Source: UMGS1002 sp050946195 (GTDB taxonomy: Bacteria > Bacillota > Clostridia > Oscillospirales > CAG-272). Taken from it: a stretch of 29,461 nt of DNA. The position numbers and the translations under genes were made by a program. Shown here one piece after another: positions 15,767 to 26,121 of the stretch. The DNA lies in assembly GCA_050946195.1 (NCBI GenBank), contig JBMNUI010000020.1, forward strand, positions 1-29,461. Reading direction: 5' to 3'. The notes beneath the pieces were generated by a model. The model had not been told where the DNA came from. It saw nothing but the letters and a program-made list of their open reading frames with translations, and did no database searches. Position 1 is the stretch's first letter. Every line of letters starts with the position of its first letter.

Positions 15767-17443
15767 TCAGAACAACCCCGATATTACCCCGTTCTCGTCA
15801 ACATCGATGCGCTCGGCAGCCGGGGATTTCGGCAGGCCGGGCATGGTCATAATATCGCCGGTCAGCGCTACTATAAATCCCGCGCCGGCCGAAATTTTAA
15901 CGTTTCTCACCGTAATCTCAAAGCCCTCGGGCGCCCCGGGAATGGCCGGGTTGTCGGTAAAGCTGTACTGTGTCTTGGCGATGCAGACCGGGTATTTTGA
16001 GTAGCCGAGCGAGGCCAGAAGCTCAAGCTGCTTCTTTGCCGCGGGCAGGATGTTGACCGATTTGCCGCCGTAGACCTTTGTGACCACCGCGTAAAGCTTT
16101 TCTACAATCGGGCAGTCGTCGGGGTAAGCAAACCTGAAGTTCGGCTTCTCACACTCGCACAGACGCACCACCTCGCGGGCCAGCTCCTCGCCGCCCCGCC
16201 CGCCCTCGGCCCAGACGGTTGAGAGCACGGTATTCACGCCGAGCGAACGGCACTTTTGGATGATAAACTCAATCTCGGCCTCTGTGTCTGTCGGGAAGCG
16301 GTTGAGGGCGACCACGCAGGGCAGGCCGTATACATTCTTAATATTTGAGACATGGCGCAACAGATTGGGAATTCCCCGCTCGAGCGCTCCGATATCCTCA
16401 TGGTCAAGCTCGTTTTTCGGCAGGCCGCCGTGCATCTTGAGCGCGCGGATTGTCGCTACAATCACCACCGCCGAGGGGACAAGTCCGGCCATCCGGCACT
16501 TTATGTCAAGGAATTTCTCGGCCCCGAGGTCGGCGCCGAATCCTGCCTCTGTAACAGCGTACTCGCCGAGCCGCAGCGCCATTTTTGTGGCTATCACCGA
16601 GTTGCAGCCGTGGGCGATGTTGGCAAAAGGCCCGCCGTGCACAAATGCCGGGGTTCCCTCAAGAGTCTGCACAAGATTGGGCTTGAGCGCGTCGCGCAGC
16701 AGGGCGGCCATAGCGCCCGCCGCCCTGAGGTCGGTGCAGGTAACCGGCCTGCCGTCGTAGGTATACCCCACAACTATCCGGGCGAGTCGGTTTTTCAGGT
16801 CGGTAATCGAGTCGGCAAGGCAGAGCACCGCCATCACCTCGCTGGCGACGGTTATGTCATACCCGTCCTCACGCGGCACGCCGTCTGTCTTTCCGCCAAG
16901 CCCCCCGACAATCTTCCGTAACTGCCGGTCGTTCATGTCAACACAGCGCCGCCATGTTACCTGCCGGGGGTCGATACCGAGGCTGTTGCCCTGATGTATA
17001 TTGTTGTCGAGCATTGCGGCGAGCAGGTTGTTGGCCGCGCCTACCGCGTGAATGTCGCCGGTAAAATGCAGGTTTATGTCCTCCATCGGCACGACCTGCG
17101 CATACCCGCCGCCGGCGGCCCCCCCTTTGATACCAAACACCGGTCCGAGCGACGGCTCCCGGATAGCCACGATCGGCCGCTTTCCGATGCGCGAAAGCCC
17201 GTCGGCAAGGCCTATTGTCGTGGTGGTCTTACCTTCCCCGGCCGGAGTCGGCGTGATGGCGGTGACCAGCACCAGCTTGCCGTCTGGCCGCTGAAGGTCA
17301 CCCAGCAGCGACAGGTCAACCTTGGCCTTGTAGCGCCCGTAGAGCTCGATATACTTCTCGTCGATTCCGGCTGCCCCGGCAATCTCGGTAATCGGCTTCA
17401 TCTTACATGCCTGAGCAATTTCGATATCAGCAGGATGCGCCAT
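15767..17443 (-). CDS. fhs: Formate--tetrahydrofolate ligase
   Basis: This 558-residue enzyme makes 10-formyl-tetrahydrofolate from formate, ATP and tetrahydrofolate. The P-loop region TPTPAGEGKTTTT lies at residues 64-76, followed by REPSLGPVFGIKGGAAGGGYAQV, LHFTGDIHAVGAANNLLAAMLDN and EAGFGADLGAEKFLDIKCR, all highly conserved in the family. Its length matches the usual 556-560 residues. ATG at 17443 has GGAG about 8 bases upstream and lies 2 bp after the purL stop. It is the last gene of the purine operon, and PurN and the AICAR transformylase upstream consume its product. Placement under the same ZTP riboswitch makes functional sense. Confidence 0.98.
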   Translation of the reverse strand: MAHPADIEIAQACKMKPITEIAGAAGIDEKYIELYGRYKAKVDLSLLGDLQRPDGKLVLVTAITPTPAGEGKTTTTIGLADGLSRIGKRPIVAIREPSLGPVFGIKGGAAGGGYAQVVPMEDINLHFTGDIHAVGAANNLLAAMLDNNIHQGNSLGIDPRQVTWRRCVDMNDRQLRKIVGGLGGKTDGVPREDGYDITVASEVMAVLCLADSITDLKNRLARIVVGYTYDGRPVTCTDLRAAGAMAALLRDALKPNLVQTLEGTPAFVHGGPFANIAHGCNSVIATKMALRLGEYAVTEAGFGADLGAEKFLDIKCRMAGLVPSAVVIVATIRALKMHGGLPKNELDHEDIGALERGIPNLLRHVSNIKNVYGLPCVVALNRFPTDTEAEIEFIIQKCRSLGVNTVLSTVWAEGGRGGEELAREVVRLCECEKPNFRFAYPDDCPIVEKLYAVVTKVYGGKSVNILPAAKKQLELLASLGYSKYPVCIAKTQYSFTDNPAIPGAPEGFEITVRNVKISAGAGFIVALTGDIMTMPGLPKSPAAERIDVDENGVISGLF

Positions 17444-17445
17444 TT

Positions 17446-20400
17446 TTATATCTCCTTTTTGAAGTATTTTACCGCCGACTCAAACATTTTCATGTCATAC
17501 ACGCCGGGAACGTTGACATAGAGCCCTTTGGCGTTCCGCTCGACATGCCCCATCTTCCCGAGTATCCGGCCGTCGGGCGAGGTGATGCCCTCAATGGCCC
17601 ACACCGAGCCGTTGGGGTTGTACTCGATGTCGTAGGTAGCCCGGCCTTCAAGGTCGACATACTGGGTGGCAATCTGCCCGTTTTCAGCCAGCTTTTCTAT
17701 CACCTCGTCGGGGGCATAGAACCTGCCCTCACCGTGCGAGATTGGGACCGTGAAAATGTCGCCGGGCTGGGTCGCGGCAAACCAGGGGGACTTGTTCGAC
17801 ACCACTCTGGTACGCACAAGGCACGACTGGTGGCGGCCTATTGTGTTGTACGTCAGGGTCGGGGAGTTCTCGTCGGGGTCGATTATCCTGCCGTAAGGCA
17901 CAAGCCCGAGTTTTATCAGTGCCTGAAAGCCGTTGCAGATACCGCAGATAAGCCCCTGACGTTTCTCTATCAGCTCTTCGACCGCCTCTCTTACCGCCGC
18001 GTTTCTGAAAAATGCGGTGATGAATTTGCCCGAGCCGTCGGGCTCGTCGCCGCCCGAGAAGCCGCCGGGAAGCACAATCATCTGTGCCGACCTAACCGAC
18101 ACCGCAAAGCGCTCAATGCTCCTTGCAATGCCTGCCGGGGTCAGGTTGTTTATGACAAATATCTCGACCTCGGCGCCGGCATCGCGCAGCATTTTAGCGG
18201 TGTCGTACTCGCAGTTGGTTCCCGGAAATACCGGAATTACCACGTGCGGGGCTGCCACCGCCGCGCCGGCATATTCCACGCGCCCGCCGCCGCGGTGTTC
18301 AAGCGTCGGCATCTCCACGCCGCCCTGCGCCACCCTGCGCGGGAAAACGCTCTCAAGCCGGCTTGAATATATATTTTCAAGCTCACATAGCAATAGTCTT
18401 TCCTTTTTATAACTGATATTTTGCTCATCCGTGACATACCCGACGGTCGTTCCGGCATCAACGCTGTTGTCGGCAAGCTCAAGCAGGAAGGCTCCGTAAT
18501 TATAGCCGAAAATGTCGTCGAGCGTCAGATTCCCGTCAAACACAAACCCAAACCGATTACCGAGGCACATCTTGACAATGCCTTCGGCCACGCCGCCGTA
18601 GGTAAGCGTCCAGGCCGAGATTGCCTTGCCAATCGAGCGCAACTCCCGGACCTCTGCAAATACATCAATCAGCGATTTTGCGTCGGGCAGCCGGTCGGCG
18701 TTTAGTTCGGGTTTTATCAGCACAACGCGGCTCCCCGCCTTTTTAAACTCGGGGGATCTTATGTTTTTTATCTTCTCGGTGGTCACCGCAAAGGAGACCA
18801 GCGTCGGCGGCACGTCGAGGTTCTCAAACGAGCCGCTCATCGAGTCCTTGCCCCCCACCGAGGCAACACCGAGCTCTATCTGCGCTCTGAGCGCTCCGAG
18901 CAGCGCGGCAAGCGGCTTGCCCCAGCGTGCCGGATTCTGCCCGGGCTTCTCAAAGTATTCCTGAAAGGTCAGATAGATGTCCTTGAACTCTGCGCCGGCG
19001 GCAATCAGCTTTGAGATAGACTCGACCACCGCCAGATATGCCCCGTGGTAGGGGCTGCGCTCGGAAATATAGGGGTTAAAGCCCCAGGACATCAGAGAGC
19101 AGTCGTCGGTGTGCCCTTGCTCGACCGATATCTTGTGTACCATCGCCTGAATCGGGGTGGCCTGATATTTCCCGCCGAAGGGCATGAGCACCGTCCCGGC
19201 GCCGATTGTCGAGTCAAAGCGCTCGGAGAGCCCCTGCTTTGAGCAGACGTTGAGGTCCGACATAAGCGCACGCAGGCCGGCTGCAAAGTCGTCGACCTTC
19301 GGCTTGTCAAAAGGCTGCGGAGCGGCAACGGCAACTTCAGTATGCTTTGGCGCACCGTTGGAATTTAAAAACTCGCGGCTGACGTCGACTATGGTTTTCC
19401 CGTTCCACCTCATGGTGAGCCTCGGCTCGGCCTTGACCCGTGCGACCACCGTCGCCTTAAGGTTCTCCTCCTCGGCAAGTTCAAGGAAACGGGAGACATT
19501 CTCTGGTGCTATGACTACCGCCATCCGCTCCTGCGATTCGCTGATGGCAAGCTCGGTACCGTCAAGCCCTTCGTATTTCTTCGGTACTTTGTCAAGGTCT
19601 ATGTCAAGCCCGTCAGCAAGCTCGCCGATGGCGACAGACACGCCGCCCGCGCCGAAGTCGTTGCATTTTTTAATCATGCGGGCGGCCTCGGGGTTGCGGA
19701 AGAGCCGCTGGAGCTTGCGCTCCTCGGGCGGGTTGCCCTTCTGCACCTCGGCGCCGCAGGTTGTCAGCGAAGCTTTGGTATGCGATTTTGAGGAGCCGGT
19801 GGCACCCCCGCAGCCGTCGCGCCCGGTCCTGCCGCCCAGTAAAATTACCACATCGCCGGGAGCCGGGCGTTCGCGCCTGACATTCTCTGCCGGCGCAGCG
19901 CCGATAACCGCTCCGATCTCAAGCCGCTTTGCAACATACCCCTCGTGATACAGTTCGTCGACAATGCCGGTGGCAATTCCTATCTGGTTACCGTAGGAGG
20001 AGTAGCCGGCTGCCGCAGAGGTCACTATTTTGCGCTGGGGGAGTTTCCCGGGCAGAGTCTCGCTCACCGGGCGGGTCGGGTCGGCCGCACCGGTGACCCG
20101 CATTGCGGCGTATACATATGCCCGCCCCGACAAGGGGTCGCGGATGGCGCCGCCGATGCAGGTCGCAGCCCCCCCGAAGGGCTCAATCTCGGTCGGGTGG
20201 TTGTGGGTTTCATTTTTAAAGAGCAGCAGCCAGGGCTCTTTTCTGCCGTTTATCTCGACATTTATCTTAACCGTGCAGGCGTTGACCTCTTCGGACTCGT
20301 CGAGCTTATCAAGCTTGCCGGTTGTCTTCAGGTATCTTGCCGCAATTGTCGCCAGGTCCATCAGGCTTACCGGCTTTTTGCTGCCGGCAAGTTCCCTGAG

Positions 20401-21156
20401 TTTGAGGTACTCGTTGTAAGTGCGCTCGATTGCCGGGTCCTCGAAGGTCACATTATCGATTGCGGTCAGAAAGGTGGTATGCCGGCAGTGGTCCGACCAG
20501 TAGGTGTCAATCATGCGGATTTCGGTGATCGTGGGGTCGCGCCCCTCTTTGATAAAATACTGCTGCAGGAAAGCAATATCGTCAGTGTCCATCGCAAGCC
20601 CGTATTCGCGGATAAATCCCTCAAGCCCTGCCCTGTCAAGCCTGCAAAAACCGTTTTGTGTGCTGACGCTCTCGGGCAGCTCGTACTCGACCACAAGCGT
20701 CTCGGGCTTCTCAAGCGAAGCCTCGCACGCCTCTACCGGGTTGATGAGGTATTTTTTTATCGCTCCGACGTCATCTTCACTGAGCTTGCCGTATAGCACA
20801 TAAACGCGGGCCGAGCGCACCAACGGACGCTCGCCCTGCGAGATTATCTGGATACACTGTGCGGCAGAGTCGGCCCGCTGGTCAAACTGCCCCGGCAGGT
20901 ACTCGACCGCAAACACCACCGCGTCTGAGTCTTTTATGTCAAGCTCTTCCGAAACGATATCTACCTGCGGCTCAGATAACACCGTCTTTACGGCGTACTC
21001 AAAAAGCTCCCGGTCAATTTTCTCAACGTCATACCGGTTTATAATCCGCAAATCCATGAGGGCTTCAATCCCTAAAAGATTGCGAAACTCATTGAGCAGC
21101 GCCGCCGCCTCGTGTGCCAGCTCCTTTTTCTTCTCGACGTAAACGCGAAAAACCAT
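17446..21156 (-). CDS. purL: Phosphoribosylformylglycinamidine synthase, single-chain long form
   Basis: This 1236-residue enzyme converts FGAR to FGAM with glutamine and ATP. It combines the synthetase and glutaminase functions, so no purS or purQ is needed. The PurS-like N-terminal region spans about residues 1-140. The linker and first catalytic half have IDTYWSDHCRHTTF and FKNETHNHPTEIEPFGGAATCIGG, then GGRTGRDGCGGATGSSKSHT and NDFGAGGVSVAIGELADGLDID. The second half has ASVGGKDSMSGSF. The C-terminal class I glutaminase domain starts near residue 970 (VIPVFPGTNCEYDTAKML), with catalytic Cys at about 1074 in GICNGFQAL and His at about 1141 in ISHGEGRFYAP. Length and motifs fit the clostridial-type subfamily. 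ATG at 21156 has AAAGG about 8 bases upstream, 23 bp after the purD stop. Confidence 0.97.
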   Translation of the reverse strand: MVFRVYVEKKKELAHEAAALLNEFRNLLGIEALMDLRIINRYDVEKIDRELFEYAVKTVLSEPQVDIVSEELDIKDSDAVVFAVEYLPGQFDQRADSAAQCIQIISQGERPLVRSARVYVLYGKLSEDDVGAIKKYLINPVEACEASLEKPETLVVEYELPESVSTQNGFCRLDRAGLEGFIREYGLAMDTDDIAFLQQYFIKEGRDPTITEIRMIDTYWSDHCRHTTFLTAIDNVTFEDPAIERTYNEYLKLRELAGSKKPVSLMDLATIAARYLKTTGKLDKLDESEEVNACTVKINVEINGRKEPWLLLFKNETHNHPTEIEPFGGAATCIGGAIRDPLSGRAYVYAAMRVTGAADPTRPVSETLPGKLPQRKIVTSAAAGYSSYGNQIGIATGIVDELYHEGYVAKRLEIGAVIGAAPAENVRRERPAPGDVVILLGGRTGRDGCGGATGSSKSHTKASLTTCGAEVQKGNPPEERKLQRLFRNPEAARMIKKCNDFGAGGVSVAIGELADGLDIDLDKVPKKYEGLDGTELAISESQERMAVVIAPENVSRFLELAEEENLKATVVARVKAEPRLTMRWNGKTIVDVSREFLNSNGAPKHTEVAVAAPQPFDKPKVDDFAAGLRALMSDLNVCSKQGLSERFDSTIGAGTVLMPFGGKYQATPIQAMVHKISVEQGHTDDCSLMSWGFNPYISERSPYHGAYLAVVESISKLIAAGAEFKDIYLTFQEYFEKPGQNPARWGKPLAALLGALRAQIELGVASVGGKDSMSGSFENLDVPPTLVSFAVTTEKIKNIRSPEFKKAGSRVVLIKPELNADRLPDAKSLIDVFAEVRELRSIGKAISAWTLTYGGVAEGIVKMCLGNRFGFVFDGNLTLDDIFGYNYGAFLLELADNSVDAGTTVGYVTDEQNISYKKERLLLCELENIYSSRLESVFPRRVAQGGVEMPTLEHRGGGRVEYAGAAVAAPHVVIPVFPGTNCEYDTAKMLRDAGAEVEIFVINNLTPAGIARSIERFAVSVRSAQMIVLPGGFSGGDEPDGSGKFITAFFRNAAVREAVEELIEKRQGLICGICNGFQALIKLGLVPYGRIIDPDENSPTLTYNTIGRHQSCLVRTRVVSNKSPWFAATQPGDIFTVPISHGEGRFYAPDEVIEKLAENGQIATQYVDLEGRATYDIEYNPNGSVWAIEGITSPDGRILGKMGHVERNAKGLYVNVPGVYDMKMFESAVKYFKKEI

Positions 21157-21179
21157 TACTTCAACCTTTCATCTCCGGT

Positions 21180-22451
<1,272 letters not shown>

Positions 22452-22479
22452 GGCTGCACATTCCTCAGTGTTGTTATAT

Positions 22480-22515
22480 AGCCGGAGCGCACCCTGCTGC
22501 CGTCGCACTCCGGCT
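22480..22515 (-). repeat. Intercistronic hairpin between the AICAR transformylase and purD
   Basis: AGCCGGAGCGC (22480-22490) pairs with GCACTCCGGCT (22505-22515), giving 11 bp with one G-U wobble and a 14-base loop. No T run follows on the minus strand, so it is more likely an mRNA stability or processing element than a terminator. It lies in an 87-bp gap, the second largest in the operon. Confidence 0.6.
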
Positions 22516-22538
22516 TGTGTAAGCTGTATCTCTATGTA

Positions 22539-23723
22539 TCAATGATGGAAAAGCCTCATGCCGGTAAAGCACATGACCATGTTGTACCTGTCGCAGGCCT
22601 CGATGACCAGATCGTCCCTCACCGAGCCGCCGGGCTGGGCTACATAACAGACCCCGCTTGCCGCCGCACGTTCGATGTTGTCGGGGAACGGGAAGAAGGC
22701 ATCCGAGCCAAGCGAGACTCCGGTAATTTTTGAGAGATAGGCCTTCTTTTCCTCGCGGGTAAAGGGCTCGGGGCGCTCATAAAACAGCTCCTGCCAGACC
22801 CCGTCGGCAAGCAGTGATTCGTAATCGTCCGAAATGTAAACATCAATTGCATTGTTGCGCTCGGGGCGGCCTACATCTTCACGGAAGGGGAGATTTAAAA
22901 CCTTGTCGCTCTGGCGCAAAAACCAGTTGTCCGACTTCATGCCGGCAAGCCGCGTGCAGTGCACCCGCGACTGCTGCCCGGCGCCCACGCCGGTGGTCTG
23001 CCCGCCGTAGGCATAGCACACTGAGTTTGACTGGGTGTATTTGAGAGTCGTGAGCGCGACGATAAGGTCGAGGACCGCCGACTCGGGCAGGTTTTTATTC
23101 TTGGTCACTATGTTTGTGAGCAGCGAGCGGTCGATTTTGAAATTGTTTCTCCCCTGCTCGAAGGTAATACCGAAAACCTCGCGGCGCTCTATCGGGTCGG
23201 GGACATGGTTCGGGTCTATTTTGATAATGTTATATGTACCGTTGCGCTTTGACCTGAGCAGCTCAAGCGCTCTGTCGGTATACCCCGGCGCGATGATGCC
23301 GTCAGAGACCTCGCGCTTGATGATTTTCGCGGTGGTCTCGTCGCAAACATCCGACAGGGCGATAAAGTCCCCGTAGGAGGACATGCGGTCTGTGCCGCGG
23401 GCGCGGGCATATGCCGAGGCGAGCGGCGAGTCGTCAAGCCCCTCAATGTCGTCGACAAAGCAGGCCCGCTTTTCGCGTTCGCTAAGAACCCGCCCTATCG
23501 CCGCCCCGGCAGGACTGACATGCTTGAAGGAGGCCGCCGCGACCTGGCCGGTCGCCGCATTCAGCTCGCTGACAAGCTGCCAGGCATTGAATGCGTCAAG
23601 AAAATTGATGTATCCCGGCCTGCCCGAGAGGATTTCAATCGGCAGGTCGCTGCCGTCCTTCATATATATTCTGGCCGGCTTCTGGTTGGGGTTACACCCG
23701 TATTTCAGTTCAAACTCTTTCAC
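22539..23723 (-). CDS. Stand-alone AICAR transformylase (PurH C-terminal domain only)
   Basis: This 394-residue protein transfers the formyl group of 10-formyl-tetrahydrofolate to AICAR, making FAICAR. The formyltransferase catalytic pair is in SFKHVSPAGAA, with Lys67 and His68. Other family blocks are FLDAFNAWQLVSEL, DRMSSYGDFIALSDVCD, SNSVCYAYGGQTTGVGAGQQSRVHC, and SLGSDAFFPFPDNIERAAASGV near the end. The MGS-like IMP cyclohydrolase domain that forms the N-terminal 200 residues of normal PurH is missing. Its role is taken by the purO gene immediately upstream. The start is GTG at 23723, one base after the purO TGA, with GAGGG about 7 bases upstream. The ATG at 23728 runs into a stop after two codons. 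The protein ends in a typical NMVMCFTGMRLFHH tail, so it is not truncated at the C-terminus. Confidence 0.93.
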   Translation of the reverse strand: MKEFELKYGCNPNQKPARIYMKDGSDLPIEILSGRPGYINFLDAFNAWQLVSELNAATGQVAAASFKHVSPAGAAIGRVLSEREKRACFVDDIEGLDDSPLASAYARARGTDRMSSYGDFIALSDVCDETTAKIIKREVSDGIIAPGYTDRALELLRSKRNGTYNIIKIDPNHVPDPIERREVFGITFEQGRNNFKIDRSLLTNIVTKNKNLPESAVLDLIVALTTLKYTQSNSVCYAYGGQTTGVGAGQQSRVHCTRLAGMKSDNWFLRQSDKVLNLPFREDVGRPERNNAIDVYISDDYESLLADGVWQELFYERPEPFTREEKKAYLSKITGVSLGSDAFFPFPDNIERAAASGVCYVAQPGGSVRDDLVIEACDRYNMVMCFTGMRLFHH

Positions 23724-23724
23724 T

Positions 23725-24447
23725 TCATTCCCTCACATTCTTGTTGACAACTCTGGTAGTCGCCCGGCCCGAGGCCAGAGAGACATACCTGACATAAAGT
23801 GAAACCTTATTGTCGGGGTTTAAGTTGTCCCAGATTTTTCTCGTGAAGGCGTTTATGCTGTTTAAAATCGTGACCCGCTCGGGCTCTCCGACAAACGAGG
23901 GCAGCGGGTTCCCGTCGGATTTGTAGGTGTGAATGAAATGTCCTACTCCTTTCTGCGGAGCATAGGAGAAGGTAAAGCGGTTGCAGCCCGAACCGTTCTC
24001 ATCGGCGCTCTTGAGTATGCTCAGTTTGTAGCAAAAGCCGTTTTCAAAATCGAGCAGCGCGCTGATGCGGGGGGTGAAGTTGGGCTTGTCCGGCTCAAAC
24101 TCGCGGGTCTCAAGCGCCTCCTCAAAGGTCTTCCCGGCCTTGAGGTGCTCGTAAATGGTGTCGGTCTGGTCGCCGTTCGTGACTATCAGCCGCCGCCCGA
24201 GTTTCCTCACCGGCGTGTAGATGACAAGCGAAGGGTCGGAAAGCTTTGAGGCCTCATAAGGAAAAATCGTGACATAGTCGCCGAAATCGTCGAATACGCG
24301 GTTGCGGCTGTTCTCACTCCGCCCCATTATGAAATAGGCGGCCACGGCGTACTTGCCGTTCTTCGACAAGCCGACAATAATGCCGCGCCCGGGATAGCTG
24401 TTCTTCCGGAGCAGCGCTCCGATGTCGCGGGTTTTGTACAGGTTCAT
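23725..24447 (-). CDS. purO: IMP cyclohydrolase, PurO type
   Basis: This 240-residue protein matches the PurO family, first known from archaea, which closes the ring of FAICAR to give IMP. The N-terminus NSYPGRGIIVGLSKNGKYAVAAYFIMGRSENSRNRVF is the clearest family block; others are LVIYTPVRKLGRRLIVTNGDQTDTIYEHL and EPDKPNFTPRISALLDFENG. It is unrelated to the PurH cyclohydrolase domain. ATG at 24447 has AGGAG 7 bases upstream and overlaps the purN stop (ATGA). The AICAR transformylase gene follows directly, so the last two steps of IMP synthesis are encoded by adjacent separate genes. This arrangement is known in some Clostridia; the identification rests on sequence pattern and context. Confidence 0.88.
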   Translation of the reverse strand: MNLYKTRDIGALLRKNSYPGRGIIVGLSKNGKYAVAAYFIMGRSENSRNRVFDDFGDYVTIFPYEASKLSDPSLVIYTPVRKLGRRLIVTNGDQTDTIYEHLKAGKTFEEALETREFEPDKPNFTPRISALLDFENGFCYKLSILKSADENGSGCNRFTFSYAPQKGVGHFIHTYKSDGNPLPSFVGEPERVTILNSINAFTRKIWDNLNPDNKVSLYVRYVSLASGRATTRVVNKNVRE

Positions 24448-25070
24448 ATCATTTCTCCTTTATGTTTTTTTCTGATAAGCTCAGAACAAACCTTCTCCGC
24501 AGCCGCGGGCAGAATCACCCACTCGGCCTCCTCCATCACGCGCCGCTGCAAAGTTTCGGGGGTGTCGCCCTCCCTGACCTCAACCGCGCGCTGCATGATA
24601 ATTCGCCCGCCGTCGGGCACTTCGTTGACATAATGCACGGTCGCGCCGGTCACCTTGACGCCGCACGCAAGCGCGGCCTCGTGGACCCTGAGCCCGTAAT
24701 ACCCCTTGCCGCAGAACGACGGGATGAGCGAGGGGTGGACGTTGATTATCCGCTCTGGGTATCGCGAGGTAAAGGCGACGCTTAGAATGCACATGAACCC
24801 GGCGAGAATTATCAGGTCGGTGTTGTTTTCCTCAATGAGCTCTATTATCCTTGCCTCAAAAGCCTCCTGTGTGGGGTATTCGGCCTTTGTCACTATGGCT
24901 GTCCTCACCCCGGCATTCTCGGCGCGGGTCAGAGCGTATGCGTCGGCCTTGTTTGATATGACCAGCGTTATCTCGCCGCTTTTCAGTTCCCCGCGTCGCT
25001 CGGCGTCAAGCAGCGCCTGAAGGTTTGTCCCGCCGCCCGAAACCAGAACCGCAATCCTTGCTTTTTCCAT
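24444..25070 (-). CDS. purN: Phosphoribosylglycinamide formyltransferase
   Basis: This 208-residue enzyme formylates GAR with 10-formyl-tetrahydrofolate. Motifs are IAVLVSGGGTNLQALLDA at the N-terminus, LAGFMCILS, and IINVHPSLIPSFCGKGYYGLRVHEAAL, which carries the catalytic Asn and His. VPDGGRIIMQRAVEV carries the aspartate. ATG at 25070 is preferred over the upstream TTG at 25094: it matches the family start (MEKARIAVLVSGG) and a GAGG lies about 8 bases upstream. The TTG would lie inside purM. The gene follows purM by 10 bp. Length is normal. Confidence 0.97.
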   Translation of the reverse strand: MEKARIAVLVSGGGTNLQALLDAERRGELKSGEITLVISNKADAYALTRAENAGVRTAIVTKAEYPTQEAFEARIIELIEENNTDLIILAGFMCILSVAFTSRYPERIINVHPSLIPSFCGKGYYGLRVHEAALACGVKVTGATVHYVNEVPDGGRIIMQRAVEVREGDTPETLQRRVMEEAEWVILPAAAEKVCSELIRKKHKGEMI

Positions 25071-25080
25071 CCGCCTCGCC

Positions 25081-26121
25081 TCAACAAATGACAATAGTCT
25101 CGTCTGATTTTATTATCTCACCCATGATATATGGCGCTTCGCCGCACTCCCGCAGGACCCCGAGCGCCCGGTCGGCCTCGTCCGCCGGGACGACAATGCT
25201 CATCCCCACGCCCATGTTGAAGGTATTGAACATGTCGTGCTCGTCAATGCCGCCGGCCTTCGCGATAAAGTCAAATATCGGCGGTGTTACAATGCTCTTC
25301 CGCTCTATTTTTGCGGTAAGCCCCTCGGGCAGGCTGCGCGGGATGTTCTCGTAAAACCCGCCGCCGGTGATATGCGACACGCCGCGGACATTCACCTTGT
25401 CAAAGAGAGCCAAAAGCGGCTTGACATATATCCGGGTGGGCGTGAGCAGCACCTCGCCGAGCGACTTCCCGCCGAGCTCTGCCACCGGCTTTGTTATGTC
25501 CGACCTGCCTATATCGAAAACTTTCCTTACCAGTGAGAAACCGTTTGAATGAACGCCGCTTGAGGGCAGCGCGATGATGACGTCGCCCGGCTTCATGTTG
25601 TACTTATCCGGAATCTTTGATTTTTCGACAATCCCGACCGCAAAGCCCGCGATGTCGTATTCGTCCTCGGGCATCATGCCGGGGTGCTCTGCCGTCTCGC
25701 CGCCGATAAGCGCGGCGCCGGCCTGAAGGCAGCCTTCGGCCACCCCAGAAACAATCGCGGCGATTTTCTCGGGGTAGAGCTTTCCGCAGGCGATATAGTC
25801 AAGGAAAAAGAGCGGCTTTGCTCCGCTGCAGACAATGTCGTTGACGCACATCGCCACACAGTCGATTCCTATCGTGTCGTGCCTGTCGAGCACAAAGGCA
25901 AGCTTCAGCTTTGTCCCTACGCCGTCGGTCCCGCTGACAAGCACCGGCTCCCGGTATCCCGACAGGTCGGGTACATACAACCCGCCGAACCCGCCGATAT
26001 CCGAGCAGGCGGGGGTAAGGGTGCGCGCCACGTGCTTTTTCATCAGCTCGACCGCGCGGTAGCCGGCGGTGATGTCCACACCGGCGGCGGCGTAGCTGTC
26101 CGATTTTGAGATATTCTTCAT
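25081..26121 (-). CDS. purM: Phosphoribosylformylglycinamidine cyclo-ligase
   Basis: This 346-residue ATP-dependent enzyme closes the imidazole ring to give AIR. Conserved blocks are YAAAGVDITAGYRAVELMK, GFGGLYVPDL, LVSGTDGVGTKLKLAF, IGIDCVAMCVNDIVCSGAKPLFFLDYIA, LIGGETAEHPGMM and HITGGGFYENIPRSLP. The length is the family norm. The purF stop TAG directly abuts the ATG at 26121, with AAGGAG about 11 bases upstream, slightly long spacing. The C-terminus is complete. Confidence 0.98.
   Translation of the reverse strand: MKNISKSDSYAAAGVDITAGYRAVELMKKHVARTLTPACSDIGGFGGLYVPDLSGYREPVLVSGTDGVGTKLKLAFVLDRHDTIGIDCVAMCVNDIVCSGAKPLFFLDYIACGKLYPEKIAAIVSGVAEGCLQAGAALIGGETAEHPGMMPEDEYDIAGFAVGIVEKSKIPDKYNMKPGDVIIALPSSGVHSNGFSLVRKVFDIGRSDITKPVAELGGKSLGEVLLTPTRIYVKPLLALFDKVNVRGVSHITGGGFYENIPRSLPEGLTAKIERKSIVTPPIFDFIAKAGGIDEHDMFNTFNMGVGMSIVVPADEADRALGVLRECGEAPYIMGEIIKSDETIVIC

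Noticed and set aside
17407..18366. Long plus-strand open frame opposite purL and fhs
   Set aside because: It is antisense to strongly conserved purL sequence, has no recognisable domain or ribosome binding site, and such frames are common opposite GC-rich coding DNA.
19184..20796. Two consecutive long plus-strand frames opposite purL
   Set aside because: Low-complexity Ser/Ala/Pro-rich and Val/Gly-rich translations without family features; purL on the other strand explains the openness.
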